In this document: piece by piece, positions 8,370 through 16,748 of the stretch
Layout: the number at the start of each line of letters is the position of its first letter
How positions within the stretch are numbered: the first letter of the stretch is position 1
Origin: Flavobacterium zepuense
Lineage (GTDB): Bacteria; Bacteroidota; Bacteroidia; Flavobacteriales; Flavobacteriaceae
Length of the DNA stretch: 64,000 bases
Assembly: GCF_007097145.1 (NCBI RefSeq)
Contig: NZ_VJVZ01000009.1
Location: 62,001 to 126,000 of the forward strand
Direction of reading: 5' to 3'
Notes under the pieces: generated by a model
The model's database searches: none
What the model saw: only the letters and a program-made list of their open reading frames with translations
Told to the model about the DNA's origin: nothing
Position numbers and translations under genes: made by a program

Positions 8370-9764
8370 TTGAGCACCGTGTTTTCAGCCTATACAAAAG
8401 AGTTCAGGACTAATATTAAGCTGGCATACCCCGTTATTCTGGGTATGTTGGGCCATACCCTTATAGGCGTTATAGACAACATAATGGTAGGCAGGCTGGG
8501 CGCTACAGAGCTGGCAGCCGTATCGTTAGGTAACAGTTTTGTGTTTATTGCCATGAGCGCAGGCATAGGTTTTAGTACCGCTATAACCTCTATAGTAGCA
8601 CAGGGTGATGCCGCAAAAGATTCCGCTATGGTACGGTCGGCGTTTCATCATGGGCTGTTGCTGTGTACCTTTTTAGGGCTGTTTTTGTTTGGTATAGTTG
8701 CTGTAGCCAAGCCGCTTATGGGGCTTATGCACCAATCGCCGGAGGTTATACGCCTTGCTGCACCGTATATCGACTGGGTGGCGTTTTCGCTCATACCTAT
8801 GGTAATTTTTCAGGGCTATAAGCAATTTGCCGATGGTATGTCGCTCACTAAATACGCCATGTATGCGGTGATATTCAGTAATGTAATTCACATATTCATT
8901 AACTATGTGCTTATTTATGGCGTGTGGTTTTTCCCTAAAATGGGAATGCTGGGCGCGGCTATAGGTACTGTACTATCAAGACTTGCCATGCTGGTGTACA
9001 TGCATTATTCGCTTTCGCGGAATGCAAAGCTCAAACAATACTTTACCAATTTTAGCTTTGCTGAAATAAAAACATCAATACTTAAAAGAATCACTGCATT
9101 AGGGTTGCCAAGCAGTATGCAAATGCTTTTTGAGGTCGCCCTTTTTACGGGAGCTGTCTGGCTTTCAGGCTATTTGGGTAAGACCAACCAGGCTGCAAAC
9201 CAGATTGCCTTAAGCCTTTCGAGCATGACGTTTATGTTTGCCATGGGGCTCAGTGTGGCCGGTATGGTGCGTGTGGGCAACCAAAAAGGCCTTAAGGATT
9301 ACGTAAACCTGCGTGTTGTGGCGCGCTCCATATTTTTGCTTGCCATACTTATAGAGATCGTGTTTGCCTTGTTGTTTATTATACTGCATAACTACCTGCC
9401 GCACTGGTTTGTAAATGCCGAAAACACCCTGCAATTGAAGGATAATACAGAGGTTATAAAAATAGCATCTACCTTACTTATCGTAGCGGCTGTTTTCCAG
9501 ATATCCGATGGTATACAGGTAGTTGTACTGGGTGCCCTCCGCGGATTACAGGACGTTAAGATACCTACCGTTATTACCTTTGTGGCCTACTGGGTCATAG
9601 GTTTTCCTATCTCCTTTTATTTAGGGCTTTACACGCCCTTAAAAGCAACCGGAATATGGATAGGATTGCTGGCGGGCCTTACGGCAGCCGCATTATTTTT
9701 GTATCTTCGCTTTAATTATTTAACCAATAAACTTATTTTGGGTGCCGGGCAACCTGAAACCTGA
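8370..9764 (+). CDS. MATE family multidrug/cation efflux transporter
   Basis: The 464-residue protein has about 12 hydrophobic helices in the two-bundle MATE arrangement. The N-terminal family signature is clear: LAYPVILGMLGHTLIGVIDNIMVGRLGATELAAVSLG, and the second half repeats it in degenerate form around LPSSMQMLFEVALFTGAVWL. NorM-type MATE proteins export cationic compounds from the cytoplasm by Na+ or H+ antiport; the substrate here cannot be told. The last codons (GQPET and the stop) are supplied by a copy of a dispersed AACCTGAAAC repeat, so the C terminus is repeat-derived. The start is fixed by the close -7 box at 8354. Confidence 0.94.
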   Translation: MSTVFSAYTKEFRTNIKLAYPVILGMLGHTLIGVIDNIMVGRLGATELAAVSLGNSFVFIAMSAGIGFSTAITSIVAQGDAAKDSAMVRSAFHHGLLLCTFLGLFLFGIVAVAKPLMGLMHQSPEVIRLAAPYIDWVAFSLIPMVIFQGYKQFADGMSLTKYAMYAVIFSNVIHIFINYVLIYGVWFFPKMGMLGAAIGTVLSRLAMLVYMHYSLSRNAKLKQYFTNFSFAEIKTSILKRITALGLPSSMQMLFEVALFTGAVWLSGYLGKTNQAANQIALSLSSMTFMFAMGLSVAGMVRVGNQKGLKDYVNLRVVARSIFLLAILIEIVFALLFIILHNYLPHWFVNAENTLQLKDNTEVIKIASTLLIVAAVFQISDGIQVVVLGALRGLQDVKIPTVITFVAYWVIGFPISFYLGLYTPLKATGIWIGLLAGLTAAALFLYLRFNYLTNKLILGAGQPET

Positions 9765-9781
9765 AACTTTAAACCTGAAAC
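9747..9781 (+). repeat. Dispersed AACCTGAAAC-type repeat overlapping the MATE stop
   Basis: Contains GCAACCTGAAACCTGAAACT followed by TTAAACCTGAAAC. Related copies lie at 28771-28811 (same strand) and at 32274-32313 and 33127-33172 (opposite strand), with a weaker one near 11459-11483. It ends 9 bases before the next ATG. Confidence 0.7.
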
Positions 9782-9789
9782 GAAAAAAA

Positions 9790-10020
9790 ATGGAATTACC
9801 AAAATTTGTACTGGCCGATAACACCGATTTTCCTGAGGATATTTTTATCATTCATCTTGATTACCCGCGCTTTATTTTAAATCTTAAAGATGATGAGGTA
9901 GAGATTATTGAAGAGCCGGAAGATCTTGATGAGAACGAGCTTAATGCCGAAATGGAAGGCCTTATTGTGCTTGCTAATGAGTTTTACGACAGAGAAGTAG
10001 AGCGCTACGAGAAGCAGTAA
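9790..10020 (+). CDS. Small acidic cytoplasmic protein, unknown function
   Basis: I place the start at MELPKFVLADNTDF (76 residues); an upstream GTG at 9742 would add residues read from a repeat and is rejected. The product is strongly acidic (runs such as DDEVEIIEEPEDLDENELNAEMEG) with no signal peptide or membrane segment. Its pattern, an N-terminal short beta region (FPEDIFIIHLDYPRFILNL) followed by an acidic helix, suggests a small intact domain rather than a spurious frame. It follows the MATE gene by 25 bases and could be co-transcribed with it. I do not recognise a named family. Confidence 0.75.
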   Translation: MELPKFVLADNTDFPEDIFIIHLDYPRFILNLKDDEVEIIEEPEDLDENELNAEMEGLIVLANEFYDREVERYEKQ

Positions 10021-10071
10021 GCTGCGAGTTTACAGTATTAAGTCGCAGTTTACATCATCTGAGACATGAGG

Positions 10072-10190
10072 CGTAATTGCGAGCGAAGTGCAACGTAGCG
10101 CGGCACCCGAGGGCTTAGCCCGAATTGACGAAGTAATCCCATCATCATAATACTCCCCAAAATGAGATCGCTTCGTACCTCGCGATAACG
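10072..10190. repeat. Inverted repeat with GCGAG...CGAAG words
   Basis: CGTAATTGCGAGCGAAG at 10072-10088 is an imperfect inverted match of CTTCGTACCTCGCGATAACG at 10171-10190. The arms resemble the widespread intergenic GCGAGGnACGAAGCAATC repeat of many genomes. Another similar stretch (GACGAAGTAATCCCATCATC) lies between them. The right end reaches the stop of meaB. Confidence 0.65.
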
Positions 10191-10207
10191 GTGCGCAAAC
10201 GTGATGA

Positions 10208-11302
10208 TCAGCCATTCAAACCAAAATACCTCCCCAATAAAATACTTGCGGCTGCAAAAGGCGACAATTCGTTGTTTTGCACCGCTTTTTTGTTTTGTTT
10301 CAGTAGGGTAGCAATATCTTCGCGGCTGTAAAAGTTAGCTTTAAGCTGCTCGTTAATGGTTTCAGTAAGCCAGTAGCTATTTTGCTCGCTTCGGCGGAAG
10401 GCAAAAAAATCATTGGCTTTGGCGAGGTCAAAATACTCGCTGATGGTCTGCCAGGTTTCGGCAATACCGTCGTGCGTTATTGAACTACATGTAGTTACCT
10501 TTGGCTGCCATCCCGATGCTTTGGGTGGAAACAAATGCAACGCCCGGTTAAATTCGGTTTTGGCCAGCTTTGCCCTTTTAATGTTATCGCCGTCGGCTTT
10601 ATTTATAACTATCAGGTCGGCCATCTCCATAATGCCGCGCTTAATGCCCTGAAGCTCATCACCCGCACCCGATATCTTCAACAACAAAAAGAAATCGACC
10701 ATACTGTGTACGGCGGTTTCGCTTTGGCCAACGCCCACGGTTTCTATAATAATGGTATCAAAACCACAGGCCTCACATAAGATAATAGCCTCGCGGGTTT
10801 TACGGGCCACACCTCCAAGCGTATCGCCTGACGCTGAGGGGCGTATGTAAGCATCAGCATCTTTAACCAGCTCTTCCATACGGGTTTTATCTCCCAAAAT
10901 ACTACCATGCGATAGCGAACTGCTGGGATCTACCGCCAGTACTGCCACTTTTTTGCCAAGTCCGGTCAGGTGCTTTCCAAAAGCCTCAATAAATGTACTC
11001 TTGCCCACGCCCGGCACACCTGTAATACCAATGCGAACCGACTTATTTGCATACGGCAGGCAACTGTTTATAACCGCTGTGGCTTTTTCAAGATGCAATG
11101 GGTTAGTGCTCTCTACCAGTGTAATGGCACGGCTTAGGGCCGTTTTATTGCCGTTTAATATACCTTTTACCAGCTCCTCTGCCGACGGTTGTTTTTTACG
11201 CAGCTGCGTAACGTGCGCAATGGCCTGCGGGCTAATGCTTTCAGGTTGGGCAATGCCATCACGTTCGTTAAGGGCAGAGATCGGTTTTTCGGGCTTATCC
11301 AC
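10208..11302 (-). CDS. meaB: MeaB/ArgK-type GTPase, methylmalonyl-CoA mutase chaperone
   Basis: This 364-residue G3E-family GTPase protects and reloads adenosylcobalamin-dependent methylmalonyl-CoA mutase. Visible motifs are the Walker A loop GVPGVGKST (95-103), the AVLAVDPSSSLSHGSILGDKTRM switch region, ETVGVGQSE (Walker B area) and NKAD for guanine recognition. The start is a GTG at 11302; no earlier in-frame ATG fits. No mutase gene lies in the window, so the partner is presumably elsewhere in the genome. It is a single-gene unit on the minus strand. Confidence 0.95.
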   Translation of the reverse strand: MDKPEKPISALNERDGIAQPESISPQAIAHVTQLRKKQPSAEELVKGILNGNKTALSRAITLVESTNPLHLEKATAVINSCLPYANKSVRIGITGVPGVGKSTFIEAFGKHLTGLGKKVAVLAVDPSSSLSHGSILGDKTRMEELVKDADAYIRPSASGDTLGGVARKTREAIILCEACGFDTIIIETVGVGQSETAVHSMVDFFLLLKISGAGDELQGIKRGIMEMADLIVINKADGDNIKRAKLAKTEFNRALHLFPPKASGWQPKVTTCSSITHDGIAETWQTISEYFDLAKANDFFAFRRSEQNSYWLTETINEQLKANFYSREDIATLLKQNKKAVQNNELSPFAAASILLGRYFGLNG

Positions 11303-11387
11303 AGTTTGGGTCTTTGTAAAGTAAAATTACAGTTTTTTATTGAAAGCACACTTATTTGCCTGCCATCTGGCAGGTTCTACAAATAAA

Positions 11388-11415
11388 AAGGGAATAAGAT
11401 TTTACCTATTCCCTT
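11388..11415 (-). terminator. Terminator after the Rrf2/NAD(P)-binding operon
   Basis: On the minus strand AAGGGAATA and TATTCCCTT form a 9-bp stem with a 10-base loop, followed by TTTTTATTT. A second small hairpin (CCTGCC-ATCT-GGCAGG, 11359-11374) lies just beyond. Confidence 0.75.
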
Positions 11416-11481
11416 AGATTTATTTAAATGCTGATATTCATGCAGAACTTTCAATAAACTTTAAGCCTGAAACCCGAAACT

Positions 11482-12129
11482 TTAATAAGCTGCCGTAAAC
11501 CTTTGCTGGTGGTGCTTAGGGTTTTCTGCTTCATCGGCAATAACAATGGCCAGGTCTTCTACCGAAAGGATACTGCGTTGCTCATCGTTAAAAACAGGGT
11601 TGTCCAGCCCAAGGCGGTAGTTGCCAGTGCGGCCCGTAGTTATGCCCTGGTGCATCTCGAAAGCCGGGCTGAAGAATGCCCAGTCCAATTCTTTTTCCTC
11701 TTTAATAATATTCAGGTAATCACGCGCTGCTGAGGCACCCGGGTAATATTCTTTAGGGAAATCAGGGGTGTCTACCGCTTGTACGCCGGGTGCTACAAAA
11801 AGGCTGCCCGCACCACCAATAACAATAAGGCGGTTTACACCGGCATCTTTTACAGCTAACTGAATTGCCTTTGCACCGGCAATAAAATCATCGTAAATGT
11901 TGGGGTTAGTCCACCCCGGGTTAAAGGCGCTCACCACAACATCGTGGCCTTTAAGCACATCGGCAAAGGCAGCGGTATCATATACATCGGCTGCTGCAGT
12001 TGTAACATTTTCAGCGGTTTGTGCTTTTGGATTTCGTGCAATAGCGGTTACCTTGTGGTTGCGGTTTGCAAATTCGTTTACTAAAGCGGCGCCTACAAAT
12101 CCTGTGGCTCCAATAACGGCGATTTTCAT
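11482..12129 (-). CDS. NAD(P)-binding Rossmann-fold oxidoreductase, YwnB-like
   Basis: The 215-residue protein starts with the dinucleotide-binding motif MKIAVIGATGFVGAALV (GxxGxxG at residues 7-13), followed by an atypical-SDR layout: ALVNEFANRNHKVTAIARNP, DVYDTAAFADVLKGHDVVVSAF, and RLIVIGGAGSLFVAPG. This matches the COG2910/YwnB group. Substrate and reaction are not established for the group. It lies 52 bases behind an Rrf2 regulator on the same strand, the same pairing as ywnA-ywnB in Bacillus, which argues that the two act together, probably in a redox or electrophile response (inference). A terminator follows at 11388. Confidence 0.88.
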   Translation of the reverse strand: MKIAVIGATGFVGAALVNEFANRNHKVTAIARNPKAQTAENVTTAAADVYDTAAFADVLKGHDVVVSAFNPGWTNPNIYDDFIAGAKAIQLAVKDAGVNRLIVIGGAGSLFVAPGVQAVDTPDFPKEYYPGASAARDYLNIIKEEKELDWAFFSPAFEMHQGITTGRTGNYRLGLDNPVFNDEQRSILSVEDLAIVIADEAENPKHHQQRFTAAY

Positions 12130-12181
12130 GATGTAAGAATTTTATGTAATAAAAAATATGACAGTTAATTGTAAAAAAAAT

Positions 12182-12589
12182 CTAAAACCCGCTACTAAAT
12201 GATAATAGCGAAATACCCTTTAGCTTATCGCTTATTTGTGAGTTAATATCGGTATATAAAGCATTAAGGCTTTCGTTAATATTTTTACCTACAGGGCAAT
12301 TAGGGTTAGGGTCGTTTTTGCAATACCCCAGCGTAACGGTTTCAAAGGTCATTTTAAAAATGTCTTCCAATGTAATCTCTACAGCAGGTTTTGCCAGGCG
12401 TGTACCGCCAAATTTACCTTCACGGCTCTCTACAATGTTGTGCTTTTTAAGGTTGGCAATTTCTTTGCGCACCAGCACAGGGTTAATATTCATGCTGCCC
12501 GCTATATATTCCGACGATAAAAAATCATCTGGAGATTTAGAGAGGAGCGTTAATATGTGCAGCGTTATGGCAAACTTACCCGATATCAT
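12182..12589 (-). CDS. Rrf2 family transcriptional regulator, YwnA-like
   Basis: The 135-residue protein has the Rrf2 winged helix: KFAITLHILTLLSKSP, SSEYIAGSMNINPVLVRKEIANLKKHNIVESREGKFGGTRLAKPA. Two cysteines in CKNDPNPNC (about residues 95-103) sit where Rrf2 members carry redox- or cluster-sensing cysteines, but only two are present, so an iron-sulfur cluster with three cysteine ligands is unlikely. It probably represses its own operon with the downstream NAD(P)-binding protein and may respond to thiol oxidation (inference). Confidence 0.92.
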   Translation of the reverse strand: MISGKFAITLHILTLLSKSPDDFLSSEYIAGSMNINPVLVRKEIANLKKHNIVESREGKFGGTRLAKPAVEITLEDIFKMTFETVTLGYCKNDPNPNCPVGKNINESLNALYTDINSQISDKLKGISLLSFSSGF

Positions 12590-12691
12590 TACTGTAATAA
12601 AATATATTACAAACTTAGTGAGATTTTTGTGATACCAAAATTATTTACCAATTTTTTACCACTCAGGCTGTAAGGCTTGCCCTGCATGGCT

Positions 12692-12699
12692 TATCTTTG
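12692..12699 (+). promoter_or_regulatory. -7 box TATCTTTG for the AEC permease
   Basis: Matches TAnnTTTG and lies 22 bases before the ATG at 12722. It overlaps a possible longer frame that opens at a TTG at 12677, which argues for the downstream start. Confidence 0.65.
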
Positions 12700-12721
12700 G
12701 GCTACTAACCACTTTAACCGT

Positions 12722-13633
12722 ATGGATAGCATTATCCTTATATTTATTTGCCTTTTTGCGGGCTGGGGCCTGCAACGCGTTATAACCGTTCCTGCCAACG
12801 CCCACACCGCGCTTAATCAGTTTGTAATTTACATTTCGTTACCGGCGCTGTCGTTATTCTACATCCCTAAAATACAAATTAGCGCCGGCCTGTTATACCC
12901 TATAGGTGTTGCATGGTTAGGCTTTTTACTGTCCTGGGTATTTTTTGCTGGCTTGGGTCGGTTATTTAACTGGCCTAAAAAGCTTATAGGCTGCCTGGCC
13001 ATAACCGCGGGGTTTGCCAATACATCGTTTGTGGGTTTCCCGGTAATTGAGGCATTATACGGTAAAGAGGGCCTTAAAACCGCTATAATTGTAGATCAGC
13101 CCGGTACGTTTGTGGTGGTATCTACATTTGGGATTTTACTGGCAGCAGCTTATTCTAAAGGATCGGGTGGGGGTAGTGGCATAGCGCGCAAGATCTTACT
13201 TTTTCCACCTTTTATAGCCTTTGTGGTTGCGGCCTGTATGAATATTTTTAATTATGATTTTATAGATACCGTGCAAAGTATTTTTACCCGTTTGGGCAGT
13301 ACTGTAACACCCGTAGCGCTTGTTGCTGTGGGGCTGCAATTAAAAATAGAACGTAAAAGCAGGCATTGGAAATTTTTATGGCTCGGGCTTTTCTCTAAGC
13401 TGATACTCATGCCGTTGTTCTTTTTCATCCTCTACAAAATTATTTTAGGTGCTGATGGGCAGATGATCGATGTTTCTATAATGGAAGCCGCCATGGCGCC
13501 TATGATAACCGCTGCGATTCTGGCTTCGGCACACGGGTTAAAACCACGCCTTGCCGGAATGATGATAGGCATAGGCATACCGCTTTCGTTTATAACACTG
13601 GCGGGATGGTATTTCCTGTTGAAGTACTGGTAG
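12722..13633 (+). CDS. AEC (auxin efflux carrier) family permease
   Basis: The 303-residue protein has about ten hydrophobic helices in two halves. Family features include the N-terminal LNQFVIYISLPALSLFYIPKI, the NTSFVGFPVIEALYGKEGLKTAIIVDQPG segment in the first crossing region and the second-half VTPVALVAVGLQL. AEC proteins transport organic anions or amino-acid-like compounds across the inner membrane; substrate unknown. The start at MDSIILIF is preferred over a TTG at 12677 because a -7 box lies in between. Single-gene unit, divergent from the Rrf2 operon. Confidence 0.9.
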   Translation: MDSIILIFICLFAGWGLQRVITVPANAHTALNQFVIYISLPALSLFYIPKIQISAGLLYPIGVAWLGFLLSWVFFAGLGRLFNWPKKLIGCLAITAGFANTSFVGFPVIEALYGKEGLKTAIIVDQPGTFVVVSTFGILLAAAYSKGSGGGSGIARKILLFPPFIAFVVAACMNIFNYDFIDTVQSIFTRLGSTVTPVALVAVGLQLKIERKSRHWKFLWLGLFSKLILMPLFFFILYKIILGADGQMIDVSIMEAAMAPMITAAILASAHGLKPRLAGMMIGIGIPLSFITLAGWYFLLKYW

Positions 13634-13635
13634 AA

Positions 13636-13739
13636 ATTTAGCCATAAATTAAACTAATTGCACAAATTTTTTTACTTGTAATACACAATGTATTGCATTT
13701 TTAATTCGTTAAATTAGTGTAATTCGTGGCTAAAAACTT
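13636..13739. repeat. Intergenic repeat with TAGCCA/TGGCTA ends
   Basis: The stretch begins TTTAGCCATAAATTAAACTA and ends AATTAGTGTAATTCGTGGCTA, so its ends are roughly complementary. A related element with TAGCCACGAAATACACAAAT and AATTAGTGTAATTAGTGTC lies at 58815-58988 upstream of def. Both sit just upstream of a promoter. Confidence 0.65.
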
Positions 13740-13771
13740 CTAATTCCTGCTTCAAACAAAAATGGGTGCCG

Positions 13772-13779
13772 TATTTTTG
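13772..13779 (+). promoter_or_regulatory. -7 box TATTTTTG for the MFS transporter
   Basis: Matches TAnnTTTG, 17 bases before the ATG at 13797. No TTG is seen at the expected spacing upstream. Confidence 0.6.
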
Positions 13780-13796
13780 CAGCATAAATTTTTTAC

Positions 13797-15002
13797 ATGA
13801 ATACGCTTGAATCTCCTAAGATACTTACTACAGATAACGCCCAAAAAACAGTATATTCCATACTTTTTTCTATTGCTTTTGCCCACCTGCTTAACGATTT
13901 ACTACAGGCAGTAATACCGGCAGCTTATCCCATACTAAAAGATAAATACAATCTTAATTTTACCCAGATAGGGCTTATAACATTTGCCTATCAAATGGCG
14001 GCATCGCTGTTACAGCCCTTTGTGGGCTTTTATACTGATAAGAACCCCAAACCCTATTCGCAAATCATCGGAATGGTGTTCACGCTGTCGGGGACTGTGT
14101 TGTTGGCGTATGCCAATACTTTTCCGCTGATATTGGTATCGGTTGTATTAGTGGGTATTGGGTCGTCTATTTTTCATCCTGAATCATCAAGGGTTTCATT
14201 CCTGGCATCGGGAGGTAAGAGGGGCTTGGCACAATCTATCTTCCAGATAGGGGGTAACACGGGTACTGCCATTGGTCCGCTATTAATTGCATGGATCGTA
14301 GTGCCCCACGGCCAGGAATACATTGTGTTGTTTACAGGTATAGCCCTTATTGCCATGGGTGTTTTATGGCGCATAGCCCGTTGGTACCAAAGCCACTTAA
14401 CGCTTACAGCCAAAACAAAGCCGGTTATTGTAATGCCCGATCTTTCGCCTACACGCGTAGTGGTATCGGTAATAATACTGCTGGTACTAATCTTCTCAAA
14501 ATATTTTTACATAGCCAGTTTGTCAAGCTATTTCACCTTTTACCTGATAGCCAAATTTGGCGTTTCTGTTAAAGATGCGCAGTTTTACCTGTTCCTTTTC
14601 TTAATTGCGGTGGCCGCAGGAACACTATTAGGCGGACCTCTGGGCGATAAATTTGGGCGTAAATATGTTATATGGTTCTCGGTATTAGGTGTTGCCCCGT
14701 TTGCCCTGATGTTGCCGTATGCCACCTTGTTCTGGACGAGTGTGTTATCTGTTATCATTGGGTTACTGTTGGCATCGGCATTTCCTGCCATATTGGTGTA
14801 TGCTCAGGAGCTGCTTCCTAAAAAGCTGGGAATGGTATCAGGCCTTTTTTACGGCTTTGCCTTTGGTATGGGCGGATTGGGGTCGGCCATCTTAGGCAAC
14901 CTGGCCGACAGCACCAGCATAGAGCATGTGTATGATATTTGTGCTTACCTGCCGTTAATAGGCATCATAGCCATGTTTTTACCCAATTTAAAAAAGCAAT
15001 AA
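13797..15002 (+). CDS. fsr: MFS transporter, fosmidomycin-resistance (Fsr)-like
   Basis: The 401-residue protein has 12 predicted helices. The Fsr signature is visible: FAHLLNDLLQAVIPAAYPILKDKYNLNFTQIGLITFAYQ, GIGSSIFHPESSRVSFLASGGKRGLAQSIFQIGGNTG, and the second-half MFS loop GDKFGRKY. Fsr of E. coli exports fosmidomycin by proton antiport; the natural substrate here is unknown. It is preceded by a repeat and a -7 box and followed after 60 bases by the App1-type phosphatase on the same strand, so those two may share a transcript. Confidence 0.9.
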   Translation: MNTLESPKILTTDNAQKTVYSILFSIAFAHLLNDLLQAVIPAAYPILKDKYNLNFTQIGLITFAYQMAASLLQPFVGFYTDKNPKPYSQIIGMVFTLSGTVLLAYANTFPLILVSVVLVGIGSSIFHPESSRVSFLASGGKRGLAQSIFQIGGNTGTAIGPLLIAWIVVPHGQEYIVLFTGIALIAMGVLWRIARWYQSHLTLTAKTKPVIVMPDLSPTRVVVSVIILLVLIFSKYFYIASLSSYFTFYLIAKFGVSVKDAQFYLFLFLIAVAAGTLLGGPLGDKFGRKYVIWFSVLGVAPFALMLPYATLFWTSVLSVIIGLLLASAFPAILVYAQELLPKKLGMVSGLFYGFAFGMGGLGSAILGNLADSTSIEHVYDICAYLPLIGIIAMFLPNLKKQ

Positions 15003-15062
15003 GTTAAAACATTTTTAGTTTTCCGGCTTTTTGCAGTATCTTAGAAAATAGAAGTATAAGCC

Positions 15063-16082
15063 ATGCTAAAGCGGATTAAAAAGATTTTTGGATTTTATAA
15101 GATCGATGCGATACAGATTGTGCCCTACTGCAGTTATGGCACGCCACACCGCCTGTATGTAAAAGGCCGTGTGCTGGATAATGTTCCGCTGGATTATGAA
15201 GAAAATCCATCGTTCGTAGCTACTATAAAAAACGCTATAAGGCAGTTTGATACGTACGAAATTCCAGGCATAACCGTACAGCTAAAAGTACACAACTTTA
15301 CGTATACAACCCGTACTGATGCCCATGGCTATTTTTTGTTTGATGTAACTACAGATACCGATTTAAGGGAACTCTCTGATGCCGAAGGCTGGCTGTTTTA
15401 CGATTTGAGCATTCCTACAAACGATGCTACAAAGGTTACCGAGGTTTTTCAGGGAGAATTACTGATACCCGAAGCTGATGCCGACTTTGGCGTGATTACC
15501 GATATAGATGATACGATACTTTACACTGGTGTAACATCATTCCTAAAATGGAAGGTGCTGCTCAACTCACTGTTCGTAAACTCGTATAAGCGTATGCCTT
15601 TGCAGGATGCGCCCAGCCTGTACCAAAAGCTGCACAAGGGTATTGAAGGCAAAGAAAAGAACCCCATATTTTACCTGAGCAACAGCCCGTGGAATATGTA
15701 CCAGTATCTTAAACTGTTTTTAGATCATAACCGTTTTCCTAAAGGGGCGGTGCTGCTGCGCAGTTTCAACAGTATTTTTCAGAAGGTTACAGGATCAGAA
15801 AAACCGCATAAGCAAAAGGAGATACTCAATATACTGGAGGCTTTTCCTAACCTTAATTTTATTTTGATAGGCGATAGCGGCGAGCACGACGCTACTATTT
15901 ATACCGATATTGCTGCACAATTCCCTAACAGGGTATTGTGCATTTACCTTAGGAGCGTTAAGCACCGCAGGCGCATGCAGGCTGTAAAGAGCATTGTAGA
16001 TAATTTTAGGGTAACGCCGGTGCTGCTGGTAGAAACCTCTGCCGATGCCGAAGCACATGCCCATACTCAGGGTTTTATATAG
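15063..16082 (+). CDS. App1-family (DUF2183) phosphatidate phosphatase-like protein
   Basis: The 339-residue protein carries the HAD-like catalytic signature DFGVITDIDDTILYTGVT (DxDxT at about residue 144), followed by FYLSNSPWNMYQYLKLFL and the late NFILIGDSGEHDATIYTDIA with acidic metal ligands. This is the App1 catalytic domain, known from yeast Mg2+-dependent phosphatidate phosphatase. An N-terminal beta-rich region (about 20-120) precedes it, as in bacterial homologues. No signal peptide is apparent, so it is probably cytoplasmic or peripheral to the inner membrane. It may act on phosphatidate; the lipid substrate has not been read from sequence. Confidence 0.9.
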   Translation: MLKRIKKIFGFYKIDAIQIVPYCSYGTPHRLYVKGRVLDNVPLDYEENPSFVATIKNAIRQFDTYEIPGITVQLKVHNFTYTTRTDAHGYFLFDVTTDTDLRELSDAEGWLFYDLSIPTNDATKVTEVFQGELLIPEADADFGVITDIDDTILYTGVTSFLKWKVLLNSLFVNSYKRMPLQDAPSLYQKLHKGIEGKEKNPIFYLSNSPWNMYQYLKLFLDHNRFPKGAVLLRSFNSIFQKVTGSEKPHKQKEILNILEAFPNLNFILIGDSGEHDATIYTDIAAQFPNRVLCIYLRSVKHRRRMQAVKSIVDNFRVTPVLLVETSADAEAHAHTQGFI

Positions 16083-16193
16083 TGTTTGTTGGCAGTTTAA
16101 CGGCTGTTTTAACAATAAACATCCTCATTGTGAGCGCCGTTTGTAATTAATTTCCTTAAATTTACAGTACAACAACAAATTAAATTAAACGCC

Positions 16194-16616
16194 ATGTGGA
16201 TTTTTGACAGCTCCATTGATAAAAAAATGAACAGTTTTGCACTGTTGCTGGTACGCATAGTAGCAGGGGTTTTTATGCTTACCCACGGTATAATGAAATT
16301 TAATATGCTTTTAAAAGGCGGGCCCATAGAATTTGCCGATCCTATAGGTGTAGGCCCCTCGGCATCGCTCTTACTCGCCATTTTTGCCGAACTTTTGTGC
16401 TCTGCATTTTTAATAATAGGCCTTGCCACAAGGCTGGTTGCCCTGCCGCTCATCATCAACTTTTTTGTGGTGGTATTTGTGGTACACGCCAACGATTTTG
16501 AAAAACAGGAAATGGGCGCCCTGTACCTGCTTATCTACGTACTGCTGTTTATTACCGGTAGTGGCAAATATTCTGTAGACGGTTTAATTGCAAGGAGGAA
16601 TAAGAGGAGGTATTAA
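16194..16616 (+). CDS. DoxX family membrane protein
   Basis: The 140-residue protein has four hydrophobic helices and the DoxX pattern: FALLLVRIVAGVFMLTHGIMKF, PSASLLLAIFAELLCSAFLIIGLATRLVALPLI, FFVVVFVVHANDFEKQEMGALYLLIYVLLFITGSGKYSVDGLI. Members act as small inner-membrane partners in oxidoreductase or stress-related complexes; the exact role here is unknown. It lies alone between App1 and the FAD-linked oxidase with gaps of 111 and 132 bases. Confidence 0.92.
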   Translation: MWIFDSSIDKKMNSFALLLVRIVAGVFMLTHGIMKFNMLLKGGPIEFADPIGVGPSASLLLAIFAELLCSAFLIIGLATRLVALPLIINFFVVVFVVHANDFEKQEMGALYLLIYVLLFITGSGKYSVDGLIARRNKRRY

Positions 16617-16715
16617 CTTTTCACATTAAAGAAATATACTATGAACACAGTCCTATTTGGGCTGTTTTTTATTTATAATGAATGATATACTTCGTGATGT
16701 ATATTCTAAAATCAT

Positions 16716-16723
16716 TATTTTTG
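16716..16723 (+). promoter_or_regulatory. -7 box TATTTTTG for the FAD-linked oxidase
   Basis: Matches TAnnTTTG, 25 bases before the ATG at 16749. Confidence 0.6.
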
Positions 16724-16748
16724 AGGCTTATTAAGCACAAGCGCAACC

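Noticed and set aside
9742..9789. GTG start for the small acidic gene after MATE
   Set aside because: It would read through the AACCTGAAAC repeat; the ATG at 9790 is cleaner.
12677..12721. Longer start (TTG) for the AEC permease
   Set aside because: The -7 box TATCTTTG lies inside this stretch and the family N terminus begins at MDSIILIF.
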